A stretch of DNA of 64,000 nt. Origin: Ruegeria denitrificans (GTDB taxonomy: Bacteria; Pseudomonadota; Alphaproteobacteria; Rhodobacterales; Rhodobacteraceae). Positions 24,529 through 32,763 of this stretch are shown here, piece after piece; position 1 is the stretch's first letter, and each line of letters opens with the position of its first letter. The position numbers and the translations under genes are program-made. Under the pieces are notes generated by a model. The model ran no database searches. It saw only the letters and a list, made by a program, of their open reading frames with translations, and had not been told where the DNA came from. The stretch covers positions 1 through 64,000 of the forward strand of contig NZ_CYUD01000003.1 in NCBI RefSeq assembly GCF_001458295.1, read 5' to 3'.

Positions 24529-26009
24529 GCCGCGCCCTCCGTTTCGGTCAGCCCGTAAGCCGCCCGCATCAGTGTTTGTTCATCTGCGTCTGCGGCGTCT
24601 ATCACGTCGACAACACGCCCGTTGAAGATCACGACTGCACGGTCACAGGCCAGCGGGATTTCCTCTAACTCAGATGTGTAGAATAGAACCGCTGCGCCCT
24701 GATCCGCTAACTCTCGCACCAAGGGGTATATTTGGCGTTTCGTGCGCACATCTATGCCGCGGGTTGGGTCGAATAACAGTAAGGTTTCAACACCGGTCGC
24801 CAGCCAGCGGCCGATGGTAACTTTCTGCTGGTTTCCTCCGGAAAGTCGTTGCACTTCGCCTTTGGCGCGTGTGTCGATCTGCAGTTTCTCGACCGCATAG
24901 GCGACCCGGTTACGCTCGTGACGGAGTTTTATCGGCCCCCAGTTTTTGATGCGGGCTGAGAATGGCAAAGCGATATTTTCTTTCACTGACCGTTGCGCCA
25001 ACAGGGCATCGGAACGATCGCCCGGTACAAAGGTCAGCCCGGCGGCAATGGCGTCGGCGGGATGGGAAAAACTAACCGGCTGCCCGTTCACTTTCATGGA
25101 TCCTGACGTTGGCCTGTCAAAGCCTGCCAAAACCTCGAAAAGCTCGTCCTGCCCCTGACCTTCTAGTGCCACGACTCCCAATACTTCACCGGGGTACAAG
25201 TCGAACGAAACGTCAGAGAAACTGGGCTCAAATGCCAGCGAATGTACGTTTAGGCGGGGTGTCTTTATTTGCGGTCCATTTGCTTTGAGAACCGCACGCT
25301 TTCCGATGTCTATCTTCTGTCCCAACATCAATTCGACGACGCGTTCTTCGACGCCGGGTTCGATTTCGAGATCCCCAACGGACATGCCATCTCGTAGCAC
25401 CGTGGCTCGGTCGCACAGTTCCGAGATTTCAGTGAAGCGGTGGGAAACATAGATCACACCCATGCCGTCATCTGCTTTGCGTTGTACGGTCTTCAAAACA
25501 CGCTCAACCAGATCCGTAGGCAGTGCAGCCGTCATTTCGTCCAACAAGAGAACGTCAGGTTCAAGAGCCAGTGCGCGTGCCAAATCAAGGATGCGAAGTG
25601 TGGCGAGAGGCAGGTCGCTAATCATTGCGGACAGCTTCAAGTCTTCGATGCCAAGCTCAGAAACCCACTCTCGGAACTGTTCGACCGGTGTGTCGGTCAG
25701 CCTGAGATTGTCGGACACGTCGAGATCAGGAATGAGCGACGGTTCCTGATAAACCGGCACTAGGCCGGAATGGCGCGCCTCGGCAGGGCTTCCGACAAGT
25801 GCTTGTTTACCTCGGATTAATACCTGGCCAGCATCAGGTCTTAGAGCGCCTGTAATTATTTTGACAAACGTGGACTTGCCGGCGCCATTGGCGCCCATCA
25901 AGGCGACGATCTCGCCTTCAGCGACCGTAAGATGGGCGTTGGTTAAGGCATGTACAGCGCCAAAACTTTTGGCGACGTCAGACGCGTCGAGAAGTGGTGT
26001 GCTGTTCAT
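24525..26009 (-). CDS. Sugar ABC transporter ATP-binding protein (RbsA family, double ATPase)
   Basis: 494 residues with two ATPase halves. The first has GANGAGKSTFVKI (Walker A), ATLRILDLARAL in place of a full LSGGQ signature, and LLLDEMTAAL (Walker B). The second half begins near residue 245, lacks a clean Walker A (VVALEGQGQDELFEVL), but has LSGGNQQKVTIGRWLA and LLLFDPTRGID. This asymmetric pair is normal for RbsA/XylG-type proteins. It energises import by the adjacent permeases. The binding-protein gene lies 73 bp upstream, separated by a strong hairpin. Confidence 0.92.
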   Translation of the reverse strand: MNSTPLLDASDVAKSFGAVHALTNAHLTVAEGEIVALMGANGAGKSTFVKIITGALRPDAGQVLIRGKQALVGSPAEARHSGLVPVYQEPSLIPDLDVSDNLRLTDTPVEQFREWVSELGIEDLKLSAMISDLPLATLRILDLARALALEPDVLLLDEMTAALPTDLVERVLKTVQRKADDGMGVIYVSHRFTEISELCDRATVLRDGMSVGDLEIEPGVEERVVELMLGQKIDIGKRAVLKANGPQIKTPRLNVHSLAFEPSFSDVSFDLYPGEVLGVVALEGQGQDELFEVLAGFDRPTSGSMKVNGQPVSFSHPADAIAAGLTFVPGDRSDALLAQRSVKENIALPFSARIKNWGPIKLRHERNRVAYAVEKLQIDTRAKGEVQRLSGGNQQKVTIGRWLATGVETLLLFDPTRGIDVRTKRQIYPLVRELADQGAAVLFYTSELEEIPLACDRAVVIFNGRVVDVIDAADADEQTLMRAAYGLTETEGAA

Positions 26010-26041
26010 GGAAGCCCTTGAATACTAAGTGTATTGGATTT

Positions 26042-26069
26042 GCCTTCCGCCCAGCTAAGGGCGGAAGGC
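26042..26069 (-). terminator. Intra-operon hairpin after the binding-protein gene
   Basis: GCCTTCCGCCC and GGGCGGAAGGC form an 11-bp perfect stem around the loop AGCTAA, between the binding-protein stop and the ATPase start. Such stems commonly attenuate read-through or protect the 5' mRNA segment so that more binding protein than ATPase is made. Confidence 0.65.
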
Positions 26070-26082
26070 TAGTCAATTGGGA

Positions 26083-27120
26083 TCAGCCTTCGCCAGGCCC
26101 CTTGCAGTCGATGATTTGTTCCATTGTGTAGTCGGTCCAGCCGGGAACAGTCACAGAAACCGGCCACTCAGGGTCCAGATTTGGATTCTGTGCTGCTTTG
26201 ATCGTTTCGCGCCCCGCGTCTGTCGCGTTTTCCCAAAGTACCGGGTCTACCAGGACTGTTTTGCTGTCAGGGGCTTCGCCGTTCAGGATGTCCACGGCCA
26301 AAGCAATGCCTGCACCACCGACGGAGCCGGGGTTTGTCACTGCCGCACCATTCAATCCCTCGACCTCGGTCAGATACTGAACGAAGCCCGCATTATCCGC
26401 ACCGACGATCGGTACCAAAGGCGCGCCGGATTCAGTAAACGCGTCGACAATTACATTGTCGATACCGCTGGTCCAGACACCGTCAAATGGGATGCCGGTG
26501 GCAAGGAAATCAAAGATCTGTTGCTTGCCCTGGTCTTGCTGCCATCCAGTGAAAACTTCGTGCACTACGTTGACGTCGGGGTGTTCAGCAAGCGCGCGTT
26601 TAAATCCGTTGTCGCGGTCTGTATCGGCGGACACACCTGCGATGCCGCGCATATAAACAACGTCACCTTTGCCACCGAGCTGTTCAAACAGCCATTTGGC
26701 TCCAAGGTAGGCATATTCTTCCTGATTGTTTGAAAGAATATATGCGCCATCAGCTGAAACGCCTGCATCTACTGCAACAACGACGATGTCCTGCGCCATC
26801 GCTTTTTCGAGTGCTGAATTCAAAGCGTCAGGATTGGATGGGTTCAACACAATTGCATCAACACCTGCTTCGATCAGATTGTTGATGTCTTCCAGTTGCC
26901 CGGCTGAATCCGTGTTTCGGTGCGCGACGATCAGGTTTGTGACATCGCTTTCAACCAAGGCCTGTGCACGCATGGCGCAGATCATCTGTTCACGCCACCC
27001 GTTGCCCTGAACAGTGTTGGACACGCCGATGGTGTACTGCTTGTGCCCGTCCGCAATCGCCACCGTTGAAATAGAAGCAGAAACTGCTATCGCAGCAACG
27101 CCGTAAAGTAGGTTTTTCAT
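26083..27120 (-). CDS. Periplasmic sugar-binding protein (RbsB / MocB-like)
   Basis: 345 residues. The signal peptide runs to about residue 23 (STVAIADGHKQ). The mature part is the peripla_BP_4 fold: YTIGVSNTVQGNGWREQM at the N-terminus, INNLIEAGVDAIVLNPSNPDALNSAL (in pieces), VVAVDAGVS, GVSADTDRDNGFKRAL, and GVWTSGIDN. It delivers a sugar or cyclitol to the RbsAC-type transporter encoded downstream. The first-listed stretch (VQGNGWREQ) and D/N-rich hinge residues fit a polyol ligand. In moc loci the corresponding protein is MocB, the rhizopine-binding protein; ligand identity here is inference. Confidence 0.9.
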   Translation of the reverse strand: MKNLLYGVAAIAVSASISTVAIADGHKQYTIGVSNTVQGNGWREQMICAMRAQALVESDVTNLIVAHRNTDSAGQLEDINNLIEAGVDAIVLNPSNPDALNSALEKAMAQDIVVVAVDAGVSADGAYILSNNQEEYAYLGAKWLFEQLGGKGDVVYMRGIAGVSADTDRDNGFKRALAEHPDVNVVHEVFTGWQQDQGKQQIFDFLATGIPFDGVWTSGIDNVIVDAFTESGAPLVPIVGADNAGFVQYLTEVEGLNGAAVTNPGSVGGAGIALAVDILNGEAPDSKTVLVDPVLWENATDAGRETIKAAQNPNLDPEWPVSVTVPGWTDYTMEQIIDCKGPGEG

Positions 27121-27165
27121 TTCAGTTTCCTCCCAGTTTTAGTCATTGCAAACTTGATAATCTCT

Positions 27166-28080
27166 TCACTTGATGAATGGCGACAGGACGTCCCGGGCCA
27201 GCAGGAAGCCCCGCTTGACCTTCTCGTCTGTTCCTTCGAACAACCTGTCTTCATGCTCGATGATGATCGAACCGTCGTATCCAACGCGGTACAGGCCGGA
27301 AAAGAAATCGGACCAGTCCACATCACCCAGCCCACAGAGCCGCGGGATCTGCCACCCCATTCCAGTCGACATCACCCCGTTTTCATAGAGTCCGTCCTGA
27401 TCGACCATCACGTCCTTGGCATGGACATGAGCCATGTGAGGGCCAAACTCCTTGATGAAACGTGTTTGATCGATGAATTGCCAAATCAAATGTGAGGGGT
27501 CGAAGTTCATGCCGACCGCGTCACCCCATTTCTCGAAAATCCGTCGCCAGATTCTTGGTGAGTAGGCGATGTTGTGACCCCCGGGCCATTCGTCATAGCT
27601 GAAGATCATCGGGCAGTTCTCAAAGCACAGACGTACTCCTGAATTTTGAGCATGCTTGACGATTGGGTCGAAAATTTCGGTGGCGCGCTCCCAGTTCGCG
27701 TCGAGGTGCAGAGTGCGGTCTCCGCCAACGAAGGTGTTGACGACCTTGATGCCCATCACCCCGGCAGCGGTGATCACCTTTTTCAGATGCCCAATAACTT
27801 CGGCCCGATGCTCTGCATCAGCGTGAAGCGGGTTGGGGTAGTACCCGAGACCCGATATCTCTATCCCCTGATCGGCGAGCTGCCCGACAATTTCATTGCC
27901 CTGATCGGCGGAAAGGTTGTCCACATTGATGTGGCTGGTCCCAGCATAACGCCGTTGCTCGCCACCGGACGACGGCCAGCAGGCAACCTCCATGGCCGAA
28001 AACCCATTGGCACTGGCCCAGGCCGCCACCTCTGTCAACTGAGAGTGTTCGAATGGTGCAGTCAGCAAGCCCAGTTTCAT
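27166..28080 (-). CDS. Sugar phosphate isomerase/epimerase-like TIM barrel (MocC / IolE family)
   Basis: 304 residues. The xylose-isomerase-like barrel carries its metal and catalytic set: ENCPMIFSYDEWPGG (Glu near 150), NFDPSHLIWQ (Asp and His), HVHAKDV, and IIIEHEDRLFEG near the C-terminus. Enzymes of this group isomerise, epimerise or dehydrate keto-sugars and inosose. Located between the binding-protein and dehydrogenase genes, it probably acts on the keto product of one of the Gfo/Idh/MocA enzymes. Confidence 0.87.
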   Translation of the reverse strand: MKLGLLTAPFEHSQLTEVAAWASANGFSAMEVACWPSSGGEQRRYAGTSHINVDNLSADQGNEIVGQLADQGIEISGLGYYPNPLHADAEHRAEVIGHLKKVITAAGVMGIKVVNTFVGGDRTLHLDANWERATEIFDPIVKHAQNSGVRLCFENCPMIFSYDEWPGGHNIAYSPRIWRRIFEKWGDAVGMNFDPSHLIWQFIDQTRFIKEFGPHMAHVHAKDVMVDQDGLYENGVMSTGMGWQIPRLCGLGDVDWSDFFSGLYRVGYDGSIIIEHEDRLFEGTDEKVKRGFLLARDVLSPFIK

Positions 28081-28090
28081 TACATCCCCC

Positions 28091-29245
28091 TCAAATCTCG
28101 CTCAAATCTACCCAGCGACTCTCGCTTGCCGATTTCACAACGGCATCGCAGAAACGCATTTCGTAGTGACCATCTTCAAACGTGGCCCAGGTGCTGGTCG
28201 GCTGGCGTCCGCCTGCGAGGACGTCGGCATAAATCGCCCGAAAAAAGTTGAAGAAGGAATCCGCGAAACCCTCCACATGCCCTGGTGGCAATGTGGCGGC
28301 TGCAACCCCAGGGCGGTTCATCAAAGTAAAGTCGCGCATCAGCGTCTGGTTCGGCCCGTCGCGGTGCCCAATGAACAGATGGTCGGGGTTCTCGCTGTCC
28401 CACGCAGCGGTGGCCTTTGCCCCGGCGATATCCCATTGCAAAGAGTTTTTTCGGCCCATGTTCACCTGAGACGTGCTCATCACGCCGCGCGCTCCGTTCT
28501 CATACCGAATAAGGATCATGGCGGCATCGTCGGTATCGATTGGCCTACTCTCAGTTTCACCGGTCCCGCTGGTGAAGGTTTCTACCGAGCCGAGAGGTTT
28601 CTGGCGTTTCGGGATAAAGGTCACCAGCTCTGCCATGACCGATGCAGCTTTCAAACCGGTAACGAAGCTTGTCAGGTCAACCCAGTGCGTTCCAATGTCA
28701 CCGACCGATCGAAGCGCACCCCCGATTTCGCTTTCCAGCCGCCAGTTCCAGTCACTGGGTTTGGCAAGCCAGTCCTGATGGTAATGTCCTGTAACGAAAC
28801 GGATATCACCTAAATCCCCGGCCTGAACCATTCCGTGAGCCTGCTGGTTCAGTGGATAAAATCGAATGTTGTAGCAAACAGCTGCAACTTTTCCCGACGC
28901 ATTGGCAAGGTCGACCATCTCGGCGCTTTCGGCGGACGTCATGGCAAGTGGCTTCTCGCAGATGACGTGTTTGCCGGCGCCCAGGATCGATTTTACTTGC
29001 GAATAGTGTGCGTGGTTAGGGGTCGTTACGTGCACTACATCGATGTTTTCATCCGCCAACAGATCTTCCAGAGAGTCATAGGCGCGGGCCACGCTCATTG
29101 TTTGCGCCCGTTCCTGTCCGCGCTTTAGTGATGAGCCGAGAACACCTCTTACGTCCACGCCAAGGCGCCGAAGAGCCTGAACATGGACCGTTCCTATGAA
29201 GCCGGTCCCGATCACTGCAGCGCGGATTTTCGCGAAGTCACTCAT
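28091..29245 (-). CDS. Gfo/Idh/MocA-family dehydrogenase
   Basis: 384 residues. The Rossmann motif is AAVIGTGFIGTVHVQAL, the catalytic loop ICEKPLAMTSAESAEM, and the third motif SVGDIGTHWVDL with the conserved His and Asp. It is the most canonical of the three dehydrogenases in this operon and probably performs the first NAD-linked oxidation of the substrate ring. It sits 12 bp after the SDR gene and 10 bp before the isomerase gene. Confidence 0.88.
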   Translation of the reverse strand: MSDFAKIRAAVIGTGFIGTVHVQALRRLGVDVRGVLGSSLKRGQERAQTMSVARAYDSLEDLLADENIDVVHVTTPNHAHYSQVKSILGAGKHVICEKPLAMTSAESAEMVDLANASGKVAAVCYNIRFYPLNQQAHGMVQAGDLGDIRFVTGHYHQDWLAKPSDWNWRLESEIGGALRSVGDIGTHWVDLTSFVTGLKAASVMAELVTFIPKRQKPLGSVETFTSGTGETESRPIDTDDAAMILIRYENGARGVMSTSQVNMGRKNSLQWDIAGAKATAAWDSENPDHLFIGHRDGPNQTLMRDFTLMNRPGVAAATLPPGHVEGFADSFFNFFRAIYADVLAGGRQPTSTWATFEDGHYEMRFCDAVVKSASESRWVDLSEI

Positions 29246-29257
29246 GATGTGTTCCTG

Positions 29258-29989
29258 TCAAACAACCGAATACCCTCCGTCCACGATCAGGCATGTGCCG
29301 GTCACAAAAGCCGCAGCGTCGGATGCGAGAAACATGGCTGTTCCAGCGATATCTTCCGGGTGACCCCAGCGTGCCAAGGGTGTGCGCGCTTCGACAGCGG
29401 ATGTGAAACTGGCATCTTTCCGGGCGCGTGCCGATTGTGCGGTCACGATGAACCCTGGTGCGATGGCATTCACGCGAATGCCGTCTTTGGCCCAAGCAAT
29501 CGCCAGTGATTTTGTCAGTTGTTCCACACCGGCTTTTGACGCGCCGTAGGCCGGGTTTTGCGGTGACCCAAAGCGCGCATACATTGAGGCCACATTAATG
29601 ACGCGCCCTTTCGCGGCCGAAAGGGCAGGGTGCAATGCTTCGGCGCATCGAAACGACCCGGTCAGGTTTACGTTCAACACATGGGAAAAGAATTCGGGCG
29701 CCATTTCCTCGCCGCGTCGAGTGATCGCTGCGCAATTGACCAGAACGTCTATATGGTCGCGCATGCCCGCGAATTCGTAGACTTCGTCGGTGTCGGTTAC
29801 ATCCAGTTGATTGTAGGTAAAGCGGGCCGCGTCCACTTCGGCGCATTCCGGTTCCACGCCGGTAATTTCCACTGCGGCACCTGAGTCCTGAAATGCTCTG
29901 GCGATAGCAGCGCCAATGCCGGCCCGGCTGGCGCCTATCACCAGGACCTTCGCCCCGGCAAAGTCGAATGAGGCCTTCGAAGTCAACAA
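29258..29989 (-). CDS. Short-chain dehydrogenase/reductase
   Basis: 243 residues from a TTG at 29989. The cofactor loop reads GASRAGIG. VNCAAI, the Ser in NVASMYA and the YGASK (Y-x-x-x-K) motif form the classical SDR active site, and the end VTGTCLIVDGGYSV is typical. It oxidises or reduces a sugar or cyclitol with NAD(P). The start is doubtful: an ATG with context lies upstream at 30027 but in another frame, separated by a run of seven A residues on the coding strand. It is the first gene of the minus-strand operon and faces the LacI gene. Confidence 0.85.
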   Translation of the reverse strand: MLTSKASFDFAGAKVLVIGASRAGIGAAIARAFQDSGAAVEITGVEPECAEVDAARFTYNQLDVTDTDEVYEFAGMRDHIDVLVNCAAITRRGEEMAPEFFSHVLNVNLTGSFRCAEALHPALSAAKGRVINVASMYARFGSPQNPAYGASKAGVEQLTKSLAIAWAKDGIRVNAIAPGFIVTAQSARARKDASFTSAVEARTPLARWGHPEDIAGTAMFLASDAAAFVTGTCLIVDGGYSVV

Positions 29990-30055
29990 AGAGCTCGGCT
30001 TTTTTTGCGTTTGGCTTCGGTTACCATCAGGCCCCCCACTTGGCGAAATTGCGTC

Positions 30056-30069
30056 TGCAATCGATTACA
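30056..30069. promoter_or_regulatory. LacI-type operator, site 1
   Basis: TGCAATCGATTACA differs from the perfect palindrome of site 2 at one base. It lies in the gap between the SDR operon and the LacI gene. The central CG step flanked by AT is the LacI-family pattern. Confidence 0.65.
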
Positions 30070-30097
30070 TTTTGTGAAAAAGCAGCTTTCATATTTG

Positions 30098-30111
30098 TGT
30101 AATCGATTACA
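30098..30111. promoter_or_regulatory. LacI-type operator, site 2
   Basis: TGTAATCGATTACA is a perfect 14-bp palindrome, centred 42 bp from site 1 (about four helical turns), 51 bp before the regulator's ATG. The phasing suits cooperative binding or looping by one regulator tetramer or two dimers. Confidence 0.75.
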
Positions 30112-30162
30112 TAATCGGCATCAGAACAGATTCGAGTCAAGCTGGAAATCGTCTGACAGGCC

Positions 30163-31191
30163 ATGAGCAAGAAACCCAAACCCGCCACGATACAGGACGT
30201 CGCACGTGTAGCGCGGGTGTCCACAGCCACTGTCAGCCGTGTTTTGTCCAATCCCAACCTCGTGTCAAAATCAACGCGGGTCGCCGTCCTTGAAGCTGTT
30301 CGCGAAACGGGTTACCGCGTCAATCAGGCCGCCCGAAACCTACGGATGCAACGGGCAGGGGCAGTGCTGATCCTTGTTCCCAACCTCGGGAAACCATTTT
30401 ATTCGGGCATACTCGCTGGTATCAGCGAAGGGTTCGCCGGGTCGGATTACGCAGTTCTGATCACCGACACTGAAAGCAATCCGTTGCAGGAGGAAACCCT
30501 CGCTGGGTACTTTCGCGACGGTCGAATTGATGGCGCAATCTCATTGGATGGCGGAATATCGTCGGCCGCACTTCAGCAATGCGTTACATACGGAGCAGGC
30601 GACCGCATCGTATTTTTATGTGAATGGGTGGAAGGTGAGGCCTTTCCGGTAATCTCCAGCGACAACGCCGAGGGTGCGCGACTAGCGATCGGGCACCTGC
30701 ATGATTTAGGCCACAAGAAAATCGCGCATGTCACTGGGCCTGACGGGAATGTTCTGACGACCGCTCGGCGTAAAGGTGTTGTCGAAGAACGGACTCGCTT
30801 GGGGCTTCCAGCGCGGCCTGAGTGGATCATCAGGGGTGACTTCTCGCTGGAGTCCGGACATGAGGCCGCCAGACGAATACTTGCAATGGATGAGCGCCCA
30901 ACAGCGGTGTTCTGCGCTGCGGATATGGTTGCCTTTGGGTTGATTTCCGGGCTGGTCGCAGGTGGATTGAAGGTGCCCAGCGACATTTCGGTTGTGGGTT
31001 TCGACGATATCGAAATGTCGGGATCGTACGTTCCCGCGCTGACAACGATCCGACAAGACCGGCATCAACTGGGGCGCCGTGCGGCAGAGGTATTGCTGGG
31101 CAAGTTGGCGAACACGGGCAAAGCTCTTCCAACGAAATCAGCGCTTCCTGTTGAACTTGTAACACGTGCAAGTTCTGCGCCGCCCAATTAG
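30163..31191 (+). CDS. LacI-family transcriptional regulator
   Basis: 342 residues. The helix-turn-helix is at residues 8-27 (ATIQDVARVARVSTATVSR), with the hinge region after GYRVNQAARNLR. The periplasmic-binding-like effector domain contains NLGKPFYSGILAGI, ISSDNAEGARLAIGHL and VVGFDDIEMS. It is divergent from the ABC/dehydrogenase operon and probably represses both directions through the two palindromes in the shared 170-bp gap. The inducer would be the imported cyclitol or sugar or a derivative. Confidence 0.92.
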   Translation: MSKKPKPATIQDVARVARVSTATVSRVLSNPNLVSKSTRVAVLEAVRETGYRVNQAARNLRMQRAGAVLILVPNLGKPFYSGILAGISEGFAGSDYAVLITDTESNPLQEETLAGYFRDGRIDGAISLDGGISSAALQQCVTYGAGDRIVFLCEWVEGEAFPVISSDNAEGARLAIGHLHDLGHKKIAHVTGPDGNVLTTARRKGVVEERTRLGLPARPEWIIRGDFSLESGHEAARRILAMDERPTAVFCAADMVAFGLISGLVAGGLKVPSDISVVGFDDIEMSGSYVPALTTIRQDRHQLGRRAAEVLLGKLANTGKALPTKSALPVELVTRASSAPPN

Positions 31192-31254
31192 AGAAGCCAA
31201 AATTCAGGCGCCTTTGCTATAGTCAATGAGGACGCGCGGGAAACACTGTGAGCG

Positions 31255-32430
31255 ATGGAGAAAGGGGAAATGAGTAAGTCGACCGCACCCATTGGCTCCG
31301 AACTTGCCGTTCGGGACTATTCTCTGACCGGTGACAGCACGCGTCAAGCGATAGAAAACGGCCTTTCGGCTGCAGAGTGGTACCACAGCGAGGTTCCACG
31401 AAAGAAGCTGAAATCGCTTATGAAGCGCCGGGATGCCCCGGCCATACGTGACACAGTGATCTGGATCGCCTTGCACTTTGTTTTTGCGGCTGGTGGCCTG
31501 TACTTCTGGGGCAGCTGGCTTTGCGTGCCTTTCTGGTTTGCATACGGTGTCGTGTATGGCTCGGCCTGCGACAGCCGTTGGCACGAATGCGGACACGGAA
31601 CGGCCTTTCGAACCCGATGGATGAACGACGTCGTGTACCACATCGCGTCCTTCCAGATCATGCGTAACCCGGTCAATTGGCGTTGGAGCCATGCGCGACA
31701 TCACACAGATACGCTCATTGTTGGCCGTGATCCGGAAATAGCGTGGATGCACCCGATCAGCCTCGTCCTGAAAGCGCTTGCGTTTGTGGGGATTGTTGAG
31801 ACGTGGACTTCGCTCAAAGTTCTGATGCGAAATGCCATGGGGAACTTGTCGCAAGAAGAGCGGGATTACATTCCGGAAAGCCAGTGGCCCAAAGCGGTCT
31901 TTTGGGCGTGGGTTCACATTGCAGTCTACGCCGCTGTTTTGGTGGTTTCACTTGTTTTGTTTGTCTCTGGGGCCGGATGGAAATCTCTGATCCCAATTCT
32001 CTTGATTGGGGGGCCTCGGGTCTATGGGTGCTGGCATTTTGTGATGACGGGGCTGCTTCAGCATGGAGGATTGGCAGAGAACGTTCTTGATCACAGGTTG
32101 AATTCCCGAACACTGTATATGAACCCGATCAGCCGTTGGATCTATTGGAACATGAACTACCACATTGAGCATCATATGTTCCCGATGGTTCCGTATTATG
32201 CTCTCCCAGAGCTTCATGAACTGATCAAAGACGACCTTCCGCCGCCGAACACTTCGATTTGGGACGGCTATAAGGAAATGATGGGTTCCGTCATGAAGCA
32301 GCGCGTTGATCCGAACCATGCCATGCGAAAGACGCTCCCGCGGACGGCCCGTCCCTATCTTGAGCATCTGCATAGGGCAGTTCCCGAGCGAAACACGGGG
32401 TTAGAAATCAGTGATCGGGGAGGAACATAA
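31255..32430 (+). CDS. MocD-like membrane di-iron oxygenase (fatty acid desaturase family)
   Basis: 391 residues from ATG 31255; ATG 31270, directly after AAAGGGGAA, is an alternative. Two hydrophobic hairpins flank three histidine boxes: HECGH near residue 118, HARHH near 145 and HIEHH near 304, plus a lone His in LLQHGG. These bind the di-iron centre of desaturases and AlkB-like hydroxylases. The Rieske ferredoxin gene overlaps its stop by one base, which points to electron supply rather than lipid desaturation. In rhizopine users MocD, with MocE, is needed for O-demethylation of 3-O-methyl-scyllo-inosamine; a similar hydroxylation/demethylation is the best guess. True lipid desaturation remains possible. 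Confidence 0.8.
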   Translation: MEKGEMSKSTAPIGSELAVRDYSLTGDSTRQAIENGLSAAEWYHSEVPRKKLKSLMKRRDAPAIRDTVIWIALHFVFAAGGLYFWGSWLCVPFWFAYGVVYGSACDSRWHECGHGTAFRTRWMNDVVYHIASFQIMRNPVNWRWSHARHHTDTLIVGRDPEIAWMHPISLVLKALAFVGIVETWTSLKVLMRNAMGNLSQEERDYIPESQWPKAVFWAWVHIAVYAAVLVVSLVLFVSGAGWKSLIPILLIGGPRVYGCWHFVMTGLLQHGGLAENVLDHRLNSRTLYMNPISRWIYWNMNYHIEHHMFPMVPYYALPELHELIKDDLPPPNTSIWDGYKEMMGSVMKQRVDPNHAMRKTLPRTARPYLEHLHRAVPERNTGLEISDRGGT

Positions 32431-32738
32431 TGCCTTGGGTTGACGCATGTGCCGTAGACGATGTTGACGAAGAAGACGTTGTCCGTTGGGATCACGGGGA
32501 ACGGACATACGCAATTTATCGTAGTTTGAACAATGAGTTCTATTGCACCGATGGTCTATGTACGCACGAGCAAGTGCATTTATCGGGCGGGCTTGTCATG
32601 GACTATGAGATTGAGTGTCCCAAGCATAACGGACTATTCGATTATCGCTCGGGAAAAGCTCTTAGAGCGCCCGTGTGTGAAGATCTCCGTACCTACGAAA
32701 CCAAAGTAGAGAATGGTCGTGTAATGGTGCTGGTTTAA
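32430..32738 (+). CDS. MocE-like Rieske [2Fe-2S] ferredoxin
   Basis: 102 residues, single domain. The Rieske ligands are C-x-H at CTH (near residue 44) and C-x2-H at CPKH after 16 residues. Its ATG shares a base with the TAA of the oxygenase gene, so the pair is translationally coupled. It passes electrons to the di-iron oxygenase. No dedicated ferredoxin reductase (MocF equivalent) is seen nearby, so a housekeeping reductase may serve. Confidence 0.88.
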   Translation: MPWVDACAVDDVDEEDVVRWDHGERTYAIYRSLNNEFYCTDGLCTHEQVHLSGGLVMDYEIECPKHNGLFDYRSGKALRAPVCEDLRTYETKVENGRVMVLV

Positions 32739-32763
32739 TGATTTATCGGGGGAGGAGGAGTTT

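Noticed and set aside
30056..30111. Idea that the two palindromes form a CRISPR-like or REP repeat
   Set aside because: Only two sites, spaced by helical phasing in a divergent promoter gap next to a LacI gene; an operator pair explains them fully.
31204..31917. 237-codon minus-strand frame across the oxygenase gene
   Set aside because: Antisense to a gene with three histidine boxes and a coupled ferredoxin; no motif of its own.
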